Part shown: piece by piece, positions 1 to 4,849 of the stretch
How positions within the stretch are numbered: position 1 is the first letter of the stretch
Layout of the letters: every line of letters starts with the position of its first letter
Assembly: GCA_023248095.1 (NCBI GenBank)
Contig: JAHFFF010000105.1
Span: 1-6,155, forward strand
Length of the DNA stretch: 6,155 bases
Direction of reading: 5' to 3'
Origin: Candidatus Omnitrophota bacterium
GTDB taxonomy: Bacteria; Omnitrophota; Gorgyraeia; 1-14-0-20-64-10
The notes under the pieces: generated by a model
What the model was told of the DNA's origin: nothing
What the model saw: the letters and a program-made list of their open reading frames with translations, nothing else
Database searches by the model: none
Translations under genes and position numbers: made by a program

Positions 1-1002
1 CAGGTGAACGGAGAGATCTACCTCGGCCATCCGGGCCGGGTGATCCTGCCGGAGATCCCGGAGAACCTGATCGCCAAGCCGACGCTCACCTGGCTGTTTG
101 ACAACGAGGCCAAGCAGGCCCACACCCTGGAGGTCTCCTACCTGACCGCCAACATGAACTGGAACGCCGATTACGTGCTGGTGCTCAACAAGGACGACAC
201 CGCGGCCGACCTTTCCGGCTGGGTGACGGTGAATAATCAGTCCGGTGCCGCGTACAAGAACGCTAAACTGAAGCTGATCGCCGGCGAGGTCCATCGCGCC
301 CGGCGGCAGGAAGAGGTCTATGAGTATGATGGTGTGGCAGAAAGCCGGATGGCTGCAAAGGCAGCCCCGCAGTTTCGGGAGCAGGGTTTCTTTGAGTACC
401 ACATCTACGATCTGCAGCGGCCCACCACGATCAAGGAGAACCAGACCAAGCAGATTGGACTTCTCGAAGCGACCGGTGCGCGGACAGAAAAGGAGCTGAC
501 GGTCTACGGGATCCAGTCGTATTGGACTCGCCGATGGATGGAAAAGATCCCGAAGCAGCCGGTGAAGGTCTACGTGAAGTTCAAGAATTCCGAAGCCAAT
601 CATCTCGGGATGCCCCTGCCGGCCGGGGTGGTGCGGGTCTACAAGAAGGATCAAGCCGACAAACTCCAGTTCATCGGCGAAGATCGGGTTGACCACACGC
701 CGAAGGACGAGGAGGTAAAGCTGGAGATCGGCGAGGCGTTCGACGTCGTGGCGGAACGGGTTCAGACCGATTACAAGGAGGTGACGTCTCATCTGTACGA
801 GGCGGAGTGGGAGATTACGCTGAGGAACCACAAGAAGGAGGATGTAACGGTGGGACTGGTGGAGCCTTTGTTCGGCAACTGGACCGTGATCAGCAACAGC
901 CATCCCTATAACAAGGTGGATGCCCAGACCATCCGGTTTGATGTGAACGTTCCGAAAGATGGCGAGGTGAAGGTGCGGTACCGCGTGCAAGTCGGCTTAT
1001 AG
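1..1002 (+). CDS. DUF4139 domain protein (MuiA-like), C-terminal part
   Basis: The reading frame is already open at base 1 and ends with TAG at 1000-1002, so this is the 3' part of a longer gene; the GTG at 4 is probably an internal valine. The 333 visible codons look like the DUF4139 beta-rich domain found in the mucoidy inhibitor A (MuiA) family: an early segment with LEVSYLTANMNWNADYVL, then AAYKNAKLKLIAGEVHRAR, a central FFEYHIYDLQRPTTIKENQTKQ, and a C-terminal stretch with VEPLFGNWTVISNS followed by a final beta-strand. Family members are usually exported and carry an N-terminal DUF4140 region and signal peptide, which would lie upstream of this window. The biochemical role of DUF4139 is not known; the MuiA name comes from a mucoid-colony phenotype in rhizobia. 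Only one base separates its stop from the next start, so the two genes are probably co-transcribed and translationally coupled. The domain call is firm; the function is open. Confidence 0.85.
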   Translation, partial: QVNGEIYLGHPGRVILPEIPENLIAKPTLTWLFDNEAKQAHTLEVSYLTANMNWNADYVLVLNKDDTAADLSGWVTVNNQSGAAYKNAKLKLIAGEVHRARRQEEVYEYDGVAESRMAAKAAPQFREQGFFEYHIYDLQRPTTIKENQTKQIGLLEATGARTEKELTVYGIQSYWTRRWMEKIPKQPVKVYVKFKNSEANHLGMPLPAGVVRVYKKDQADKLQFIGEDRVDHTPKDEEVKLEIGEAFDVVAERVQTDYKEVTSHLYEAEWEITLRNHKKEDVTVGLVEPLFGNWTVISNSHPYNKVDAQTIRFDVNVPKDGEVKVRYRVQVGL

Positions 1003-1003
1003 C

Positions 1004-1708
1004 GTGACTGAGTCCAAGGGCGCGATCTCCCGCTACCAGCTGGATCTCTTCTCCAAGTGCCGGCGCTGTTTCTGGCTTTTGAAGCGGCACGGAGTCAAAC
1101 TCCCCGACAGCTATCCGCTGGCCCTCAACAGCGCGATGGACAACCTCCTCAAGCAGGAGTTTGACGAATACCGCGCGAAAGACCAGCTCCATCCCATCCT
1201 CACCGAGTACGGTATCTCGGCCCGCCTTTTTCAGGATCTGCCAAAGCTCCGGGACTGGAGGAACAACTTCAAGGGCCTGCGCTGGACGGACCAGCTCACC
1301 GGCTACACGCTGTTTGGCGCGATCGATGACCTGCTGGAATTTCCGGATGGGCGCCTGTCGGTCGTGGATTACAAATCTTCGGGTGCAGCGCAGATCAACG
1401 TCTATCCCTCCTACCAGCTTCAGCTCGATGTCTACACCTACCTGCTGGAGCGGATGGGATATCCTACCGTCGGCAAGGGGTACCTGGCCTTCTTCATGGC
1501 GGTCAAGGATGACGGGTTCCGCGGCCGGCTGCCGTTCAAGGGTACGCTTGTGGAGGTGCCGTGCGATGCGGACCGGGTCGGCGGCATCTTCCGGGACGCG
1601 GTGGCGCTGGTGGAATCGGATCGGATGCCGGACGCCGGAGAAGAGTGCGACCTCTGCCGCTGGTTCGACGAGGCAGACACCGTTCTCGGGGAGAGGTGCG
1701 CACCCTGA
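1004..1708 (+). CDS. PD-(D/E)XK nuclease-family protein with Fe-S-like cysteines
   Basis: This is a 234-residue protein of the RecB/Cas4-like PD-(D/E)XK nuclease superfamily. The core is visible in order: GAIDD (acidic residues 108-109), a beta-strand ending in VVDYKSS (D122, K124, the D-x-K motif) and QLQLDVYTYLLE (Q140, Y144, the following helix with the Q-x-x-x-Y pattern). Cysteines occur at both ends: C19 and C22 (SKCRRCFWL) and C215, C218 and C232 (ECDLC...RC). Cas4 and AddB nucleases pin their ends together with a 4Fe-4S cluster in a comparable arrangement, so a cluster is plausible, although the 13-residue gap before the last cysteine is longer than usual. The GTG at 1004 is chosen because SRYQLDLFSKCRRC belongs to the family pattern and the next ATG would remove it. 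No good ribosome binding site is seen, which fits coupling to the preceding stop. No cas genes or helicase are in view, so the cellular role is unknown. It could act in DNA repair or be a stand-alone nuclease. Confidence 0.8.
   Translation: MTESKGAISRYQLDLFSKCRRCFWLLKRHGVKLPDSYPLALNSAMDNLLKQEFDEYRAKDQLHPILTEYGISARLFQDLPKLRDWRNNFKGLRWTDQLTGYTLFGAIDDLLEFPDGRLSVVDYKSSGAAQINVYPSYQLQLDVYTYLLERMGYPTVGKGYLAFFMAVKDDGFRGRLPFKGTLVEVPCDADRVGGIFRDAVALVESDRMPDAGEECDLCRWFDEADTVLGERCAP
1688..1695 (+). promoter_or_regulatory. Ribosome binding site for the TMTC-like gene
   Basis: GGGGAGAG sits directly before GTG 1696, inside the end of the nuclease gene. The spacing is short for a Shine-Dalgarno site, so initiation may rely partly on coupling with upstream translation. 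It supports GTG 1696 over ATG 1561. CTG 1705 and TTG 1738 remain possible alternative starts. Confidence 0.45.
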
Positions 1709-3306
1709 GGGAAAACCGTTTCTGGATAGGATGGATCTTGGCCGCAGGCTTCCTTGCATACAGCGATAGCTTTTTGGGAGCGTTCGTTCTTGATGAGTGG
1801 TCTCACCTTATAGTCAGGGACCACCTTCACCATCTTTGGCCCATCTGGAAGGTGGTCGCAGGAACCACGCGGCCGGTAGTAGACCTCACCCTTGCCGTCA
1901 ACTATGCCTTAGGGGGACTCCATCCCTTTGGGTATCACCTGGTCAATCTGGCGATTCATCTGGCAGCGGGGATGGTACTATTTGGGGTGATTCGAAGGAC
2001 GCTGAAGAGCTCTAGGTTAGGTCCACGGTACGGGGAGGTAGCCTCTGGACTTGCCGGAGTGACGGCAGCCTTGTGGGTGGTGCATCCCTTGAATACACAG
2101 GCGGTGACCTACGTCATTCAGCGCGCAGAATCCTTGATGGGGCTGTTTTACTTAAGCGTTCTGTATTGCTTCGTGCGAGAGTCCGAGAAACCTACAGGAA
2201 TCTGGGGATTCAGAGCGGTCATCTTCTGCACACTGGGAATGGCGACCAAGCCAATGATGGCTACAGCACCGCCTCTTTTGCTGCTCTACGATCGCTTCCT
2301 GCTCAGCAACTCCTGGAAACAGGTGTGGGAAGAGAGGAGAAAAATACATGCCGGCTTGATTACTACCCTGCTTGTTCTAGCCATCATCTTAGCCACATCC
2401 CAGCAAGAATATCGGCACACCGCTGGATTTACCCAACAAAAGGTGTCTCCTTTCTCTTACGCCCTGACGCAGCCGGGGGTGATTTTGCATTACCTGAGGC
2501 TCTCCCTCTGGCCCCATCCACTTGTCTTTGATTACGAGTGGCCGGTGGTGAAGGCGTTGCGAGATGCCCTGCTGCCAGGTTTGGCAGTGGGAGGGCTGCT
2601 TGGGTTAACGGTATGGACACTGGCGAGCGGCTGGCCGGCGGGTTTCTTGGGGGTCTGGTTTTTTGGGGTGTTGGCGCCTAGTTCCAGTTTCATTCCGATT
2701 GCCGATTGCGCCTTTGAGTACCGGATGTATTTGCCTCTGATTGCAGTTGTGGTAGGGTTGGTGGTGGGTGGGTATGAGGTCTTGAAGAAAGCAGCAGGCT
2801 GGGGCAAGCCAGCCCAACTCTGCGCAAAAGGAGCCATCATCCTCTGGGTGGGAATCTTCTCAGGCATGACCTTCCGGCGGAATCTGGATTACAGGAGCGA
2901 TGTAACGTTGTGGAGGGATACGATAAGAAAGAGGCCCTATGCGGTAAGGGCTCATAACAACTTGGGTGCAGCTCTCGGACGGGCAGGAAATCCAAAAGAG
3001 GCGAAGAAGGAATTTGAGGAGGCACTCAGGATCTTGCCGAACGATGTGGAGGCCCTCACCAATCTAGGTCGTGTCTCGGGCACATTGGGGAATCTTGAAG
3101 AGGCGAAAGAAACGTTCGAACAGGTACTCAAAATCCAGCCCGGCAATGCAGAGGCTCATTTCAATTTGGGGGTAGCCCTCGCAAAACTGGGGAAGCTGGA
3201 AGAGGCAAAGCGAGAGTTTGAAGAAACGCTCAAGATCCAACCCAATCACCCGCAGGCGCACGCAAGCTTGGAGCTCGCATTAGAAATGTTAAGGAAACCG
3301 AAATAG
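1696..3306 (+). CDS. TMTC-like GT-C glycosyltransferase-type membrane protein with TPR tail
   Basis: This predicted 536-residue inner-membrane protein has about ten hydrophobic segments (first at 11-28, last near 377-392) followed by a soluble C-terminal TPR domain at about 416-533. The membrane part matches the pattern of TMTC-type O-mannosyltransferases and their bacterial relatives: an acidic pair after the first membrane segment (VLDEW, D33-E34), RPVVDLTLAVNY (59-70), GYHLVNLAIHL (79-89), HPLNTQAVTYVIQRAESL (130-147) and FEYRMYLP (340-347). In GT-C enzymes the first-loop acidic residue is catalytic and a lipid-linked sugar is the donor; the sugar and acceptor here are unknown. An upstream in-frame ATG at 1561 lies deep inside the nuclease gene and would add 45 arginine-rich residues that look like out-of-frame translation. 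GTG at 1696, just behind GGGGAGAG, gives a proper membrane N-terminus. This start overlaps the nuclease gene by 13 bases. Codon use looks less GC-biased than in the neighbours, hinting at a different origin. A fibre-like protein gene follows 12 bases downstream and is an attractive acceptor (inference). Confidence 0.8.
   Translation: MRTLRENRFWIGWILAAGFLAYSDSFLGAFVLDEWSHLIVRDHLHHLWPIWKVVAGTTRPVVDLTLAVNYALGGLHPFGYHLVNLAIHLAAGMVLFGVIRRTLKSSRLGPRYGEVASGLAGVTAALWVVHPLNTQAVTYVIQRAESLMGLFYLSVLYCFVRESEKPTGIWGFRAVIFCTLGMATKPMMATAPPLLLLYDRFLLSNSWKQVWEERRKIHAGLITTLLVLAIILATSQQEYRHTAGFTQQKVSPFSYALTQPGVILHYLRLSLWPHPLVFDYEWPVVKALRDALLPGLAVGGLLGLTVWTLASGWPAGFLGVWFFGVLAPSSSFIPIADCAFEYRMYLPLIAVVVGLVVGGYEVLKKAAGWGKPAQLCAKGAIILWVGIFSGMTFRRNLDYRSDVTLWRDTIRKRPYAVRAHNNLGAALGRAGNPKEAKKEFEEALRILPNDVEALTNLGRVSGTLGNLEEAKETFEQVLKIQPGNAEAHFNLGVALAKLGKLEEAKREFEETLKIQPNHPQAHASLELALEMLRKPK
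2941..3246 (+). repeat. Three tandem 102-base TPR-encoding units
   Basis: Three consecutive 34-codon units, each recognisable in the DNA by a degenerate block reading GAGGCRAA...GA(A/G)..., encode TPR motifs at residues 416-449, 450-483 and 484-517 of the TMTC-like protein. Each has the N-L-G...A...G...EA...F...L.I.P pattern. A fourth partial helix (518-533) closes the array before the stop. The units have diverged too far at DNA level to look like a recent expansion. In the family such tails are protein-interaction surfaces. Confidence 0.85.
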
Positions 3307-3310
3307 GGAG
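3306..3310 (+). promoter_or_regulatory. Ribosome binding site of first fibre-like gene
   Basis: GGGAG begins on the last base of the preceding TAG stop and lies 8 bases before ATG 3319. The 12-base gap between the genes leaves no room for a separate promoter, so the two genes are probably on one mRNA. Confidence 0.75.
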
Positions 3311-3318
3311 ATCACTGA

Positions 3319-4674
3319 ATGGCTAAGAGATGGCACGGTTGGGGGATATTCCTGGTTGTTGTCCTTCCGGCCGGTTCGGTCTGGGCGGAGACGATTGAGC
3401 TGGTGACCTACTATCCGGCTCCCTCGACACCGGATCAGCATGTGCGCAGTCTGACGGTAGGGACGCCGTATGCGACACAGAATAACTTGAATGACGGAGA
3501 CGCGCTGGTGTACCGGCGGTTGTGGGTGGGACCGGGGTTTGATGCCGCTGCGGAGTTTCAGCTGCTGACGGTGGAGGGGAACGTCTGGGCGAGGTCTCCC
3601 GCGACGGCGTTGTTCATCGCGGACCGGGGTGCGAACACGAACTACAGCGGCCTGCAGTTAAAGACCTTCGGGGTGGCGCAATGGACGATCGGCTCCCGGA
3701 ATGACGGGACGGAGCATCTTCAGATCTACAGTGATGCGGACAGTGCGATACGGATGTTCATCCAGCAGGGGACCGGAAGCGTCGGGATCGGGACGACAGC
3801 CCCGGCAGGGCGTCTGCACGTGGTGGGTGCGGATGATTCGCTGAGTCAGGTCTTGTTTACAGCGGGCCAGGACCTCGTGCCTGGTGCGCCATTTCCGGAC
3901 ATCCGGGTGGGGATCGGGACGGAGACGCCGAACTCCCGGCTGGATGTGCGGGGGTCCATGAGCCTGGGGGTGACGATTGTCACGGGGAACCCGAGCCCTC
4001 TGCTCCTGACGGACGCCCACAACGTGGTCCTGACCAACGGGACGGGGAACCTCACCATCACTTTGCCATCTGCCGCGAACCGGGCCGGCAGGACCTATTA
4101 CATCAAGAAGACCGATGGCGACGCGGACCTGGTGACGATCAATGCGGCCGGAGGGGCATTGATTGATGGGGCCGCCTCACTCGTGCTGTACGTGCAGAAC
4201 GACGCGGCGCGGGTCACGACGGATGGGTTTAACTGGTTCGTGATCTCGAACGAGATCCGGCTACACATGGCCAGGATGATACAGCCCGTGGTGCAGCCTA
4301 TCCCAATTCAGGTTTGGCAAAAGGTGAACTTCACCGAGGAGACATATGATGTCGGCGGCATTGCCAGTACCGACACGGACCAGTTCACTATCCGGAGATC
4401 GGGGAAATATCAGGTATCGGCAAGCTGGTTTCTGTACTCAAACCAACCGGTGACGTGGAGCGGATTACAGATCTATGTCAACGGCGCGGCAGTCTTGTAC
4501 AGCTTCGAAACTAGTATGGATTTTGGCAATGCGTATCTTTCGGCCGTTGATACTCTGAATTTGGCAGCGGGGGATTATGTTGAGATGTACATTGCGAAAA
4601 GTGGGGATTCAGGGCCCCCGCGAGTTTACTCCGCCGACGCGCCCCGCATGTCCGTGACGGAGCTTCGGTACTGA
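3319..4674 (+). CDS. Secreted modular fibre/adhesin-like protein, first paralogue
   Basis: This exported protein of 451 residues has no function I can name with certainty. A Sec signal peptide (residues 1-23: basic start, hydrophobic FLVVVLPAGS, SVWA cleavage site) is followed by the mature N-terminus ETIELVTYYPAP. Next come three loosely repeated units of the type V-G-x-G...L-x-V-x-G, at about 70-88, 155-170 and 197-212. The second (VGIGTTAPAGRLHVVG) resembles repeats seen in phage tail fibres and large surface proteins. Residues 234-310 form a beta-rich module with NLTITLPSA, AGRTYYIKK and DGFNWFVIS, also common in fibre proteins. The C-terminal 120 residues (RRSGKYQVSASWFLY, LNLAAGDYVEMYI, VTELRY) have the layout of a C1q/TNF-like jelly roll, a fold that trimerises and binds ligands. 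It is a close paralogue of the gene at 4850. A trimeric surface fibre or adhesin is the likeliest role; a phage structural protein is less likely because of the signal peptide and the lack of phage neighbours. Confidence 0.8.
   Translation: MAKRWHGWGIFLVVVLPAGSVWAETIELVTYYPAPSTPDQHVRSLTVGTPYATQNNLNDGDALVYRRLWVGPGFDAAAEFQLLTVEGNVWARSPATALFIADRGANTNYSGLQLKTFGVAQWTIGSRNDGTEHLQIYSDADSAIRMFIQQGTGSVGIGTTAPAGRLHVVGADDSLSQVLFTAGQDLVPGAPFPDIRVGIGTETPNSRLDVRGSMSLGVTIVTGNPSPLLLTDAHNVVLTNGTGNLTITLPSAANRAGRTYYIKKTDGDADLVTINAAGGALIDGAASLVLYVQNDAARVTTDGFNWFVISNEIRLHMARMIQPVVQPIPIQVWQKVNFTEETYDVGGIASTDTDQFTIRRSGKYQVSASWFLYSNQPVTWSGLQIYVNGAAVLYSFETSMDFGNAYLSAVDTLNLAAGDYVEMYIAKSGDSGPPRVYSADAPRMSVTELRY
3376..3422 (+). 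repeat. 47-base perfect direct repeat, copy 1
   Basis: Bases 3376-3422 are identical to 4916-4962 at an offset of 1540 bases, with no silent differences. The repeat encodes the end of the signal peptide and the mature N-terminus (SVWA, then ETIELVTYYPAP). Homology extends upstream without gaps to the hydrophobic core of the signal peptide, with a few substitutions. Confidence 0.95.
3677..3701 (+). repeat. 25-base perfect direct repeat within paralogues, copy 1
   Basis: Bases 3677-3701 are identical to 5250-5274. They encode QWTIGSR in the conserved segment between the first and second V-G-x-G units. The offset differs from that of the 47-base repeat because the paralogues carry insertions relative to each other in between. 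Confidence 0.9.
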
Positions 4675-4703
4675 AGAGGCAGCTGCGGGAAATCAGTGCT
4701 TTG

Positions 4704-4847
4704 TTACGCGGCGGCGCGGGCGACCCGGCCCTTCTTGATGCAGCGGGTGCAGACGACGAGCTTTTTGACGGCGCCGTTTAGTAGGGCGCGCACGGACTGC
4801 AGGTTGGGCATGAAGCGGCGTATGTTCTTACGGGATGGGAGGGACTT
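4704..4847 (-). pseudogene. rpmB: Remnant of ribosomal protein L28 gene, C-terminal part only
   Basis: Read on the minus strand, this stretch encodes 47 residues and a TAA stop (complement of 4704-4706). They include RRFMPNLQSVRALLNG, then VCTRCIKKG and a basic tail ending RAAA. This is the conserved C-terminal part of bacterial L28, including the second half of its zinc-binding cysteines (C33-x-x-C36 of the remnant). The N-terminal part of L28 (first C-x-x-C pair and the GNNVSH-type segment, about 20 residues) is absent. Upstream in this frame there is a TAA within the next few codons, and the other frames show no L28 N-terminus because the DNA there is the signal peptide region of the neighbouring fibre-like gene. 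There is no start codon before the internal ATG. The fragment cannot make a complete L28, so a working copy must exist elsewhere in the genome. It is convergent to the first fibre-like gene and fills nearly all of the 175-base gap between the paralogues. Identification is by eye but the motif is distinctive. Confidence 0.85.
4837..4844 (+). promoter_or_regulatory. Ribosome binding site of second fibre-like gene
   Basis: GGGAGGGA, with core GGAGG at 4838-4842, lies 7 bases before ATG 4850. It resembles the GGGAG...CTGAATGG context of the first paralogue, so paralogue homology begins about here and abuts the L28 remnant. It decides the start codon of the second paralogue. Confidence 0.8.
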
Positions 4848-4849
4848 GA

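Noticed and set aside
1561..1695. ATG 1561 as start of the TMTC-like gene
   Set aside because: It would add 45 arginine/glycine-rich residues translated from inside the nuclease gene. GTG 1696 has a purine-rich site and gives a normal membrane-protein N-terminus.
890..1759. Long minus-strand open frame of 289 codons opposite the DUF4139 end and nuclease gene
   Set aside because: Its product is arginine- and proline-rich with no recognisable domain, and it lies opposite a gene with clear nuclease motifs. It is typical of antisense shadows in GC-rich DNA.
1161..1769. Plus-strand open frame of 202 codons overlapping the nuclease gene
   Set aside because: A serine/arginine/tryptophan-rich out-of-frame translation. 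The nuclease frame contains all conserved motifs.
4765..4826. TTGACG at 4765-4770 and TATGTT at 4821-4826 as a promoter for the second paralogue
   Set aside because: The boxes are about 50 bases apart and TTGACG belongs to L28-derived coding sequence. No properly spaced pair is seen, so no promoter is claimed.
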